42,153 nt of DNA from Pantoea eucrina. Its GTDB lineage: Bacteria > Pseudomonadota > Gammaproteobacteria > Enterobacterales > Enterobacteriaceae. A program made the translations under genes and the position numbers. Every line of letters starts with the position of its first letter. Position 1 is the first letter of the stretch. The stretch lies in contig NZ_MIPP01000035.1 of NCBI RefSeq assembly GCF_002095385.1, positions 1 to 42,153 on the forward strand, read 5' to 3'. The notes under the pieces are model-generated. The model was not told the origin of the DNA, ran no database searches, and was given only the letters and a program-made list of their open reading frames with translations. This document shows, one piece after another, positions 8,534 to 16,407 of this stretch.

Positions 8534-10126
8534 ATGCTGATGCGAATCCGGCCCAAAACTGACCTGCGGACGCTGATCGCGCTGCTGGCAATAATCAGTA
8601 TTGTCATTACGCTGGCGAACACGCTTTATGCGACCTGGCGCGTGCAGCGTATGGTGCTGATTGAAACCACGCTGGAAGCCAATCGCGCCTATGCGACCAA
8701 GCTGGCGACCACCACGGAACTTTTCTTTCAGCAGGCACAGTCGCAGCTGCACTTCAGCGCTAATCTGCTGGGTCAGGCGTTTGATGATGAAGCACTTGCG
8801 CAGCAGGAAGTGAATCGCCTGCGCGAGCAGACCAGCAGTTTTAACTCCGTTGCGGTGGTGGACAGTAATGGCATCGTTAAAGCGATTTCACCGGAATCCC
8901 TGACGCTGAAAGGCATGCAGCTCACCAGTCAGGCGTCACGGGAAGCGCTGTCGCAGCGGCAGCCGCTGGTCAGCCGGGCAGTGATTTCAGCCGCAAACAA
9001 CCTGATCGTGTTTGTTTCATGGCCGATCTGGAACAGCGAAGGGCGCTATCTGGGGTACGTGGGCGGCACGCTCTATCTGAAGAAAAAAAGCATCCTGAAT
9101 GCGCTGCTGGGCGAGCAATATTATCGCGACGGGACGCAGGTCTTTGTTCTGGACCGCAATAATCAGGTGCTTTATCACCAGAACAGCCAGCTGGTGGGTA
9201 AAAGCGTGCCGGCGATTATCAGCGAACGCGAGCGGGCGGAGCGCAGCAGCGGTACCGCGCAGATCACAGAGAACAGCAGCAATAAGCTGATTGGCTACGC
9301 TGTGGTGCCCGGTACCGGCTGGATGGTCGTGGCGCTTAAGCCTGCGGCACTCACGCTGGCGCCGCTTTCCGGTCTGCTGCTGAACGTGCTGAAAAACTCG
9401 GTGCCGTTTGCGCTGCTGACGCTGCTGGTAGCGATTGTGCTGGCGCGGCTGATCGCGCTGCCGCTCTGGCAGCTGTCGCGGAAAGCCAGCCAGATGGATA
9501 CGCAGGGGGTGTCGGCAGAGATCGGCGGCATCCGTGCGTGGTACTTTGAGGCGGCGCAGGTAAAGCGGGCGCTGCTGACCGGTATCGGACTGGTACAGGA
9601 TAAAATCGGCCGGCTTAACTCAGAAGTACAAAGCGATCCTCTGACGCAGCTGCTCAACCGGCGGGGATTGCACGCCGTGCTCGACTATTTTGAGGCGATG
9701 CAGCAGCCATTTGCCGTGCTGGCGCTGGATATCGACCACTTTAAGCGGGTAAATGATAATTTTGGCCACGGCGCGGGTGATAACGTCATTAAGCAGGTGG
9801 CGCAGACGTTACGCAGTAACGCCCGTCAGACGGATGTGGTCTGCCGTAACGGCGGCGAAGAGTTTCTGATGCTGCTGCCGGCTACCACGGTCGAAGAGGC
9901 GCGGGTTATCGCCGAGCGGGTGCGCGTCAGCATTGCGGAGAGCTGGATCGATCCGCCCGGCCATATCACGCTCTCGGTGGGCATCGCCTGCTGGCAGCCG
10001 CAGCAGGGCACGCAGGAGGAGAGTCTCCGGCAGGCGGATGCGGCGCTCTATCAGGCCAAGCACGCCGGACGAAACTGTGTGATGATTGCCGGCCATAACG
10101 CACTGGTCAGCAGTATTATGCGCTGA
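8534..10126 (+). CDS. Membrane sensor diguanylate cyclase (GGEEF)
   Basis: It probably makes the second messenger c-di-GMP from two GTP. From ATG 8534 the protein is 530 residues. A first membrane helix is at about 13-33, an extracytoplasmic sensor resembling a double Cache domain at about 35-280, and a second helix at about 284-308. A linker leads to the GGDEF domain (about 365-520). This contains LDIDHFKRVNDNFGH, the active-site motif GGEEF (440-444) and the inhibitory site RQTD (431-434), five residues before it, so product inhibition is expected. The frame is open upstream to a GTG at 8435, but that extension looks non-coding. The ribosome site is weak. No E. coli counterpart exists at this position. 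Confidence 0.88.
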   Translation: MLMRIRPKTDLRTLIALLAIISIVITLANTLYATWRVQRMVLIETTLEANRAYATKLATTTELFFQQAQSQLHFSANLLGQAFDDEALAQQEVNRLREQTSSFNSVAVVDSNGIVKAISPESLTLKGMQLTSQASREALSQRQPLVSRAVISAANNLIVFVSWPIWNSEGRYLGYVGGTLYLKKKSILNALLGEQYYRDGTQVFVLDRNNQVLYHQNSQLVGKSVPAIISERERAERSSGTAQITENSSNKLIGYAVVPGTGWMVVALKPAALTLAPLSGLLLNVLKNSVPFALLTLLVAIVLARLIALPLWQLSRKASQMDTQGVSAEIGGIRAWYFEAAQVKRALLTGIGLVQDKIGRLNSEVQSDPLTQLLNRRGLHAVLDYFEAMQQPFAVLALDIDHFKRVNDNFGHGAGDNVIKQVAQTLRSNARQTDVVCRNGGEEFLMLLPATTVEEARVIAERVRVSIAESWIDPPGHITLSVGIACWQPQQGTQEESLRQADAALYQAKHAGRNCVMIAGHNALVSSIMR

Positions 10127-10186
10127 TGTGCGGATCGATAAGCGGGCGGCAGCGTGCCGTGCCGGGGCAGTAAAAGGATAAGGTTG

Positions 10187-11257
10187 ATGTTGTCTCTGTT
10201 GTTTCATTGGTACAAGCGTCGCTTCAGCGATCCGCAGGCGATTGGCCTGCTGGCGATCCTGCTGGCGGCGTTCTGCATTCTGTTTTTCTTTAGCGGGCTG
10301 CTGGCGCCGCTGCTGGTGGCGCTGGTGCTGGCTTATCTGCTGGAGTGGCCCGTAGTGCGGCTGCAGCGTATCGGCTGCAGCCGCAGCTGGGCAACCAGCA
10401 TCGTGTTAATACTCTTCGCCGGCATTCTGCTGATTATGGTACTGATAGTGGCGCCGGTTGCCTGGCAGCAGGGCATTAACCTGACGCGCGATCTGCCCAA
10501 CATGCTCAATAAACTCTATGTCTCAGCGGCTGCACTGCCACAGCGTTTTCCGGCACTGGTAGATGCAGGCATTATCGATATCATCGTAGAGAATCTGCGC
10601 AGCCGCCTGACTGGCCTGGGTGAATCCCTGGTGCGCTATTCACTGGCCTCGCTGGTCGGTCTGATGACGCTGATGATCTATCTGGTGCTGGTCCCGCTGA
10701 TGGTGTTTTTCCTGCTGAAAGATAAAGAGCAGATGCTGAACGCAGTACGGCGCGTGCTGCCGCGTAATCGCGGGCTGGCGGGCACGGTATGGAAAGAGAT
10801 GAATCAGCAAATCACCAACTATATTCGCGGCAAAGTGCTGGAGATGGTGGTGACAGGCGTCGTCAGCTGGATCGCCTTTTTAGTGCTGGGGCTCAATTAC
10901 GCGCTGCTGCTGGCGGTGCTGGTGGGCGTTTCGGTGCTGATCCCTTACGTGGGCGCGCTGGCCGTTACGCTGCCGGTCATTGGCGTCGGGCTGTTTCAGT
11001 GGGGGCTTAGCAGCGATTTCTGGACGCTGATGGTGGTGTATCTGGTGATCCAGGCGCTGGATGGCAACGTACTGGTGCCGGTGCTGTTTTCAGAAGCGGT
11101 AAATCTGCATCCGCTGGTGATTATTCTCTCCGTGGTCATTTTTGGCGGACTGTGGGGCTTCTGGGGCGTATTTTTTGCTATTCCGCTGGCCACGCTGGTA
11201 AAAGCGGTTGTACGCGCCTGGCCGGAAACCACGCCGGAACGGCAGATCGCAGAGTAA
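10187..11257 (+). CDS. perM: AI-2E family membrane protein PerM
   Basis: PerM is an inner-membrane protein of the AI-2E transporter (former UPF0118) family, treated in E. coli as a putative permease of unknown substrate. The 356 residues match E. coli (353) closely. ATG 10187 follows AAGGATAAGG and gives the expected N-terminus MLSLLFHWYKRRFSDP. Hydrophobic segments fill about 18-90, 150-190 and 220-340. Conserved blocks include LLKDKEQMLNAVRRVLPRNR and ALDGN.LVPVLFSEAVNLHP. A strong terminator follows. It faces bcp on the other strand. Confidence 0.93.
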   Translation: MLSLLFHWYKRRFSDPQAIGLLAILLAAFCILFFFSGLLAPLLVALVLAYLLEWPVVRLQRIGCSRSWATSIVLILFAGILLIMVLIVAPVAWQQGINLTRDLPNMLNKLYVSAAALPQRFPALVDAGIIDIIVENLRSRLTGLGESLVRYSLASLVGLMTLMIYLVLVPLMVFFLLKDKEQMLNAVRRVLPRNRGLAGTVWKEMNQQITNYIRGKVLEMVVTGVVSWIAFLVLGLNYALLLAVLVGVSVLIPYVGALAVTLPVIGVGLFQWGLSSDFWTLMVVYLVIQALDGNVLVPVLFSEAVNLHPLVIILSVVIFGGLWGFWGVFFAIPLATLVKAVVRAWPETTPERQIAE

Positions 11258-11269
11258 GAAATAGCGGGA

Positions 11270-11299
11270 AGCGGTGCGCAGCAAAGGCGCACCGCTTTT
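11270..11299 (+). terminator. Terminator between perM and bcp
   Basis: AGCGGTGCGC (11270-11279) pairs perfectly with GCGCACCGCT (11287-11296) over a 7-base loop, and four Ts overlap and follow the stem. It lies between two convergent genes. It suits perM best, as the other strand offers only a weak T run. Confidence 0.75.
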
Positions 11300-11301
11300 G
11301 A

Positions 11302-11768
11302 TCAGGCAGACTTCACGTAATCAAGCACGATATCGTGATGGTCTGCGGTTTTAAAGCTGTCGAACACCTTTTCCACTTTACCATCCTGACCAATCAGGAA
11401 ACTGATGCGGTGGATGCCGTCGTAGCTTTTGCCCATAAATGACTTCTCACCCCAGACGCCAAACTGCTCGCACACCTGGTGATCTTCATCAGAAAGCAGC
11501 GTGAAATTCAGCAGCTCTTTCTCAACAAAACGGGACAGTTTTTCCGGCTTGTCGGTGCTGATACCCAGTACCTCTACGCCCGCTTTTTTCAGCTCGTCCA
11601 TGTTGTCACGCAGGCCGCAGGCTGAGTAGTACAGCCTGGCGTCATCGCTTTCGGGTAGAAATAGACCAGAACACGCTGTCCCTGGAAGTCGGCCAAATTT
11701 ACTTGTTCGCCATCCTGATCGGGCAAGCTAAATTTCGGTGCGGTATCACCGGCTTTCAGTGGATTCAT
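11302..11768 (-). pseudogene. bcp: Thioredoxin-dependent peroxiredoxin Bcp, one-base frameshift
   Basis: Bcp is a cytosolic atypical 2-Cys peroxiredoxin that reduces hydroperoxides using thioredoxin. From ATG 11768 the sequence reads MNPLKAGDTAPKFSLPDQDG through TPGCT, holding the peroxidatic cysteine. It then leaves frame within the next few codons and stops. The rest (MDELKKAGVEVLGISTDKP to the stop at 11302) is intact in another frame. A single missing base near 11621-11622 (CAGGCC expected, CAGCC present on the coding strand) explains it. Restoring that base gives 155 residues against 156 in E. coli. The break lies between the two redox cysteines. The gene is otherwise undamaged, so a base-call error is likely. 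Confidence 0.9.
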
Positions 11769-11845
11769 CACAACTCTCCGTTTTTTGTTCATGCTGCGGG
11801 TATGACACCCGGCAGTGCCTGCTGGCTGGCCGGACGTTTACCTCA

Positions 11846-11900
11846 GGGTTATTTCACAACACGTTATGCTGCTGCAACAGAGTGTGTGGCGAAATAACCC
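11846..11900. other. Long inverted repeat in the bcp leader
   Basis: GGGTTATTTC (11846-11855) and GAAATAACCC (11891-11900) are perfect 10-base arms around a 35-base centre. It lies between gcvR and bcp, both read on the minus strand. In a gcvR-bcp transcript it would form a stem-loop 78 bases before the bcp start. No T tract follows, so it is not a standard terminator. Confidence 0.55.
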
Positions 11901-11909
11901 GGAGCCTGA

Positions 11910-12476
11910 TTACAGGACATTGCTGCTGTCGTCGGTGACACTATAGAGGCGAATTGAGCCTTGTGCATGCAGTTCTTCACACAGCTGATTAAACGCCTGC
12001 TCTATCGGTGCGCTTACCCGGTTTGCCGGACTGTGTGCTGTCATCTGAATATAGAGTACCGGCTGTTCATTGTCCTGAGCCGGGTTAATACGCGACACCA
12101 GCTCAGCGATGTTCAGCTGATGTTTATCAAGCAGATCGGTAAAGCGCTCAATAATGCGTGGCGAATCGGGCACTTCTACCTGAATCCGGACCGTCACTGG
12201 CATCGGTGGCGTCGCGCGCGCGTTTGTCCGCTTCATTACGATCAGCAGCTCCAGCTCAGCGCCTTTCATCGGCAGCGTGGATTCAATCAGCGTAATGGCG
12301 TTCCAGCTGCCGGAAAGCAGCATAATAAAGGTGAACTCATCGCCGAGCATCGCCAGACGGCTATCTTCTATATTGCAGCCGCAACTGCTGACGTGGCGGG
12401 TAATGGCGTTAACGATACCCGGACGATCGACGCCAAGAGCAGTGATGACCAGATGATGCGGCTGTGGCTGCGACAA
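11910..12476 (-). CDS. gcvR: Glycine cleavage system repressor GcvR
   Basis: GcvR binds the activator GcvA and, without glycine, turns it into a repressor of the gcvTHP genes. The protein consists of two ACT domains (about 5-80 and 95-175). Diagnostic segments are LVITALGVDRPGIVNAITRH, SSCGCNIEDSRLAMLG and MNIAELVSR-like NIAELVSRINP. I start at TTG 12476, which follows AGGAAAA. It gives 188 residues and the same eight residues before LVITALG as in E. coli (190 residues in total). The frame is open further upstream to an ATG at 12590, but this extension would run to within 30 bases of the divergent dapA start and shows no family similarity. Confidence 0.88.
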   Translation of the reverse strand: MSQPQPHHLVITALGVDRPGIVNAITRHVSSCGCNIEDSRLAMLGDEFTFIMLLSGSWNAITLIESTLPMKGAELELLIVMKRTNARATPPMPVTVRIQVEVPDSPRIIERFTDLLDKHQLNIAELVSRINPAQDNEQPVLYIQMTAHSPANRVSAPIEQAFNQLCEELHAQGSIRLYSVTDDSSNVL

Positions 12477-12619
12477 AATGAGTTTTCCTGTACGTTCGCT
12501 AATAACTATAAGGTAAACATAAAAAAAACTGCTGACAAGCGCGGGAATGGGCTGGCTCGCTTGCTTTTCTTTGAAGGTAAAACGTAACATGAGGCACTTG
12601 TTTGTCGAGGGGATAGCCC

Positions 12620-13497
12620 ATGTTCACCGGAAGTATTGTTGCACTCATTACGCCTATGAATGACCAGGGCCAGGTTTGCCGCCCGAGTCTGAAAAAACTG
12701 ATTGATTATCATGTCGCCAGCGGAACCGCAGCGATCGTTTCTGTTGGCACCACCGGCGAATCTGCAACGCTCAGCCATGAAGAGCATGGTGACGTGGTGA
12801 TGCAAACCCTGGAGCTGGCCGATGGCCGTATTCCGGTTATCGCCGGAACGGGCGCTAACGCCACTGCCGAAGGGATCTCTCTGACAAAACGCTTTACCGG
12901 CACCGGCGTGGTCGGCTGCCTGACCGTGACGCCTTATTACAATCGTCCGACTCAGGAAGGGCTTTACCAGCACTTCAAAGCGATTGCGGAAAGCACCGAT
13001 CTGCCGCAGATGCTCTATAACGTTCCGTCGCGTACCGGCTGCGATATGCTGCCGGAGACCGTGGCGCGCCTGGCTGAAATTAAAAATATTATCGGTATTA
13101 AAGAAGCGACCGGGAACTTATCGCGGGTTTCACAGATCCAACAGCTGGTTGGTGACGAGTTCATTATTGTCAGCGGCGATGATGCCACTGCGCTGGATTC
13201 CATGCAGCTGGGCGGCAAAGGCGTCATTTCTGTCACCGCTAACATTGCGGCGCGTGAAATGGCTGAACTCTGTGCGCTGGCGCAGGAAGCAAATTTGCCG
13301 AAGCGCGTCACCTGAATCAGCGTCTGATGCATCTGCACCAGACGCTTTTCTGTGAGCCCAATCCTATTCCGGTAAAATGGGCCGCAAAACAGCTGGGATT
13401 GATCGCGGATGACACGCTGCGCCTGCCAATGACGCCGCTGACCAGCGCGGGCCAGGAAAAAACGGCGCAGGCACTTATCAAAGCGGGTCTGCGTTAA
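12620..13497 (+). pseudogene. dapA: 4-hydroxy-tetrahydrodipicolinate synthase DapA, one-base frameshift
   Basis: DapA condenses pyruvate and aspartate semialdehyde, the first step to lysine and diaminopimelate. The reading frame is intact to about residue 225. It includes SVGTTGES, the YNVPSRTG segment and GIKEATG with the Schiff-base lysine. It then shifts at GCAAATTTGCC (13289-13299) and stops at 13315. The missing C-terminal part, [10 protein letters not shown] to KAGLR, follows in the -1 frame up to the TAA at 13495-13497. Adding one base gives 292 residues, exactly the E. coli length. DapA is normally essential for the cell wall, so a sequence error is more likely than real loss. bamC follows after 14 bases, as in E. 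coli. Confidence 0.92.
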
Positions 13498-13511
13498 TTT
13501 AGGGAGAATCA

Positions 13512-14543
13512 ATGAGTTTTTCAGTTAAGCGCTCGACGCTGGTAACGGTAGCAGGTCTCTCCACTCTGATGCTGCTGACAGCCTGTTCCAGCGATCAGCG
13601 TTACAAGCGCCAGGTAAGCGGCGATGAGTCCTATCTTCAGACGCCTGAACTGCGCGATCTGAACGCGCCGGCAGGGGCAATACTGCCGATACAGAACGGC
13701 GACTATGAGGTTCCGCATCGCGTAGCTAATGGCGCGCTGGGTAAAGCACTCGATATTCGTCCGCCGGCACAGCCGCTGGCGCTGATGAACGGTACGCGCG
13801 CGCAGTTCACCGGTAATACTGGCGTACTGGCGCTGGAAAGCAGTCGCGGTTCTATCTGGTCACAGGTGGTCAACGTGGTGCAATCCTACAAGTTCCCGAT
13901 TGCCCAGCGTAACGATGCCGGGCAGCAGCTCACCACCGACTGGGTGCAGTGGAACCGCGCAGATGAAGATAATCAGTATCGCGGCCGCTATCAGATCAGC
14001 GTGCAGAATCAGGGGTATCAGCAGGTCCTGACGGTGCGTCTGCTTGAGCTGCAGCAGCAGGGTGAGACGGTAACGTCACCGGCACAGGTTCAGCGCTATA
14101 CCGGCCAGATGCTCAACGATCTCAGTACCGGTCTGGATAAGATCGATACTGCCAGTCAGGATGCTGCCGCCGGACGTGCGACCGGACAGATCGACGTCCA
14201 GAGCGGTGCAGATGAAACCGGCCTGCCGCTGCTGATCCTGCGCTCGCCGTTTAACGTCACCTGGCAGCGACTGCCGGCGGCGCTGCAGCGTGCTGGCATG
14301 GAAGTGACGGATGACAACCGTTCGCAGGGCAGTCTGAAAGTGACCTATAAGCAGCCGGGCAGCAGCGCGTTTGACGCGATTGGCGCCAAAGATCCGGAGC
14401 TGCCGAACGGTGACTATAAGCTGCAGGTCGGCGACCTTGATAACCGCAGTAGTCTGCAGTTTATCGATCCTAAGGGTCACGTGCTGACCCAGGCGCAGAA
14501 CGATGCGCTGGTGGCCGTCATGCAGGGCGCACTGAATAAATAA
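13512..14543 (+). CDS. bamC: Outer-membrane assembly lipoprotein BamC
   Basis: BamC is one of the lipoproteins of the BAM complex that inserts beta-barrel proteins into the outer membrane. The 343 residues match E. coli (344). The lipobox LTAC puts the lipidated Cys at 25. The unstructured N-terminal segment that binds BamD follows ([12 protein letters not shown]). Two helix-grip domains come next (about 95-205 and 225-340), the second containing [18 protein letters not shown]. The ribosome site is AGGGAGA. It forms an operon with dapA, and a strong terminator ends it. Confidence 0.96.
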   Translation: MSFSVKRSTLVTVAGLSTLMLLTACSSDQRYKRQVSGDESYLQTPELRDLNAPAGAILPIQNGDYEVPHRVANGALGKALDIRPPAQPLALMNGTRAQFTGNTGVLALESSRGSIWSQVVNVVQSYKFPIAQRNDAGQQLTTDWVQWNRADEDNQYRGRYQISVQNQGYQQVLTVRLLELQQQGETVTSPAQVQRYTGQMLNDLSTGLDKIDTASQDAAAGRATGQIDVQSGADETGLPLLILRSPFNVTWQRLPAALQRAGMEVTDDNRSQGSLKVTYKQPGSSAFDAIGAKDPELPNGDYKLQVGDLDNRSSLQFIDPKGHVLTQAQNDALVAVMQGALNK

Positions 14544-14550
14544 TTGTGTA

Positions 14551-14577
14551 AAGGCCGGAGATTCTCCGGCCTTTTTG
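14551..14577 (+). terminator. Terminator after bamC
   Basis: AAGGCCGGAG (14551-14560) pairs perfectly with CTCCGGCCTT (14564-14573) over a 3-base loop, followed by TTTTG. It separates the dapA-bamC unit from the purC promoter. Confidence 0.9.
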
Positions 14578-14589
14578 TTTTGATTTTGG

Positions 14590-14622
14590 CATAATGGCGC
14601 CCGGCGAGGTAAACGATTGCGT
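14590..14622 (+). promoter_or_regulatory. purC promoter with PurR operator
   Basis: A -10 hexamer CATAAT (14590-14595) is followed by the 16-mer AGGTAAACGATTGCGT (14607-14622), which fits ACGCAAACGTTTGCGT at 13 of 16 positions. The operator would lie at about +5 to +20, so bound PurR would block early transcription. E. coli purC is also a PurR target. Confidence 0.75.
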
Positions 14623-14686
14623 CACGCAGTCGTCGCGCGGTGGAACACCGCTGAACACGGGTTATTTCATGTCTGGAGTTAACAAG

Positions 14687-15400
14687 ATGCAAAAGCGAGC
14701 TGAGTTGTATCGCGGTAAAGCGAAAACCGTATACAGTACCGACAATCCGGATTTGCTGGTACTTGAGTTCCGCAACGATACATCAGCAGGAGACGGGGCA
14801 CGAATCGAACAGTTTGATCGTAAAGGCATGGTAAACAACAAGTTTAACCACTTTATTATGACCAGACTGCAGGAATCGGGCATTCCTACTCAGATGGAAG
14901 CGCTGCTGTCTGATAACGAAGCGCTGGTGAAAAAGCTGGAGATGGTGCCGGTAGAGTGCGTGATCCGCAACCGCGCGGCCGGATCGCTGGTCAAACGCCT
15001 TGGGGTGGAAGAGGGCATGCTGCTCAGTCCGCCGCTGTTTGATCTCTTCCTGAAAGATGACGCCAAACATGATCCCATGGTCAACGAGTCTTACTGCGAA
15101 ACCTTTGGCTGGGTCAGTAAAGCGAACCTGGCGCGTATGCAGGAGCTGACGTATAAAGCCAACGAGGTGCTGAGCAAACTGTTTGATGATGCCGGTCTTA
15201 TCCTGGTCGATTTCAAGCTGGAGTTTGGTCTGTTTAACGGCGAAGTCACGCTGGGCGACGAGTTCTCACCCGATGGCGCGCGTTTGTGGGACAAAGAGAC
15301 CATGGACAAAATGGATAAAGACCGTTTCCGTCAGAGCCTTGGCGGCGTCGTGGAAGCGTATGAAGCTGTAGCACACCGCCTCGGGGTCAAACTCGACTAA
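14687..15400 (+). CDS. purC: SAICAR synthetase PurC
   Basis: PurC joins CAIR and aspartate with ATP to give SAICAR, the eighth step of purine synthesis. At 237 residues it has the E. coli length, starting [18 protein letters not shown] from ATG 14687 after TGGAG. Family motifs are [25 protein letters not shown] and LVDFKLEFG followed by GDEFSPDG(A)RLWD. The frame is open upstream across the operator, which is not translated. A terminator follows. Confidence 0.97.
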   Translation: MQKRAELYRGKAKTVYSTDNPDLLVLEFRNDTSAGDGARIEQFDRKGMVNNKFNHFIMTRLQESGIPTQMEALLSDNEALVKKLEMVPVECVIRNRAAGSLVKRLGVEEGMLLSPPLFDLFLKDDAKHDPMVNESYCETFGWVSKANLARMQELTYKANEVLSKLFDDAGLILVDFKLEFGLFNGEVTLGDEFSPDGARLWDKETMDKMDKDRFRQSLGGVVEAYEAVAHRLGVKLD

Positions 15401-15425
15401 ACCGCATTACGCGGCAGGTGCTATC

Positions 15426-15453
15426 GGGTCGTCTCTGCAGACGGCCCTTTTTT
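15426..15453 (+). terminator. Terminator after purC
   Basis: GGGTCGTCT (15426-15434) and AGACGGCCC (15439-15447) pair with one G-U wobble over a 4-base loop, followed by six Ts. Confidence 0.85.
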
Positions 15454-15546
15454 ATATCCGTCATCTGCCTGCCTGCAACGCTGGTGATTATGCCTGGCGC
15501 CATCTAAAATCATGCCTATCTGAAGATAAATAAACAGGAGCAGGCC

Positions 15547-16407
15547 ATGCGCTGGCAAGGGCGTCGTGAAAGCGACAATGTGGAAGATCGTCGCGGCGAA
15601 TCATCAGGTTTTGGCGGTGGCGGGCGACAGATCCGGCTGCCGCGCGGGAAAGGCGGCATTATCCTGCTGGTCGTTGTGGCGGTGGCCGGATATTACGGCT
15701 ATGACCTTACCGGACTGCTGGGCGGCGGTGGCAGCGCACCGGTGCAGCAGCGCCAGGTGGACTCCGCGCAGGATAACGAGGCGGCGAAATTTACCTCGGT
15801 GATCCTCGCGACAACCGAAGATACCTGGGACAAGCTGTTTAAGCAGATGAACAAACAGTATGTGCCACCAAAACTGGTGATGTATCGCGGCGTGACGCGC
15901 ACCCACTGCGGAACCGGCCAGGCGGCGATGGGGCCGTTTTACTGTCCGGCTGACCAGAGCGTCTATATCGACCTCTCTTTCTATGATGAGATGAAAACCA
16001 AACTCGGCGCAGGCGGCGACTTTGCGCAGGGCTACGTCATTGCGCATGAGGTGGGTCACCATGTGCAGAAGCTGCTGGGTATTGAGCCGAAAGTACGTGA
16101 AATGCAGCAGGGCGCCAGTGAGAAACAGGTGAATCAGCTGTCGGTGAAAATGGAGCTGCAGGCGGACTGCTTTGCCGGCGTCTGGGGCCACTATATGCAG
16201 CAGCAGAACATTCTGGAAGTGGGCGATCTGCAGGAAGCGCTTAACGCGGCCGAAGCGATTGGTGACGACCGCCTGCAGCAGCAGAGCCAGGGGCGCGTAG
16301 TGCCGGACAGCTTTACGCACGGCACATCTGAACAGCGCTATACCTGGTTTAAACGTGGTTATGACGGCGGCGATCCGGGCCAGTGCAACACCTTCGCCAC
16401 TAACTGA
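15547..16407 (+). CDS. ypfJ: YpfJ-type neutral zinc metallopeptidase family protein
   Basis: A 286-residue protein of the YpfJ family (287 in E. coli), of unknown substrate. The N-terminus is charged and glycine-rich; a single membrane helix (about 37-52) probably places the rest in the periplasm. The zinc motif HEVGH is at 167-171, within [15 protein letters not shown] later [14 protein letters not shown] probably supplies the third zinc ligand. AACAGGAGC precedes the ATG. Its TGA shares one base with the tmcA ATG (TGATG), so the two are coupled. Confidence 0.93.
   Translation: MRWQGRRESDNVEDRRGESSGFGGGGRQIRLPRGKGGIILLVVVAVAGYYGYDLTGLLGGGGSAPVQQRQVDSAQDNEAAKFTSVILATTEDTWDKLFKQMNKQYVPPKLVMYRGVTRTHCGTGQAAMGPFYCPADQSVYIDLSFYDEMKTKLGAGGDFAQGYVIAHEVGHHVQKLLGIEPKVREMQQGASEKQVNQLSVKMELQADCFAGVWGHYMQQQNILEVGDLQEALNAAEAIGDDRLQQQSQGRVVPDSFTHGTSEQRYTWFKRGYDGGDPGQCNTFATN

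Noticed and set aside
11910..12590. Longer GcvR starting at the ATG 12590
   Set aside because: The extra residues resemble no GcvR and the frame would run to within 30 bases of the divergent dapA start, through its promoter region. A TTG at 12476 with AGGAAAA gives the family length.
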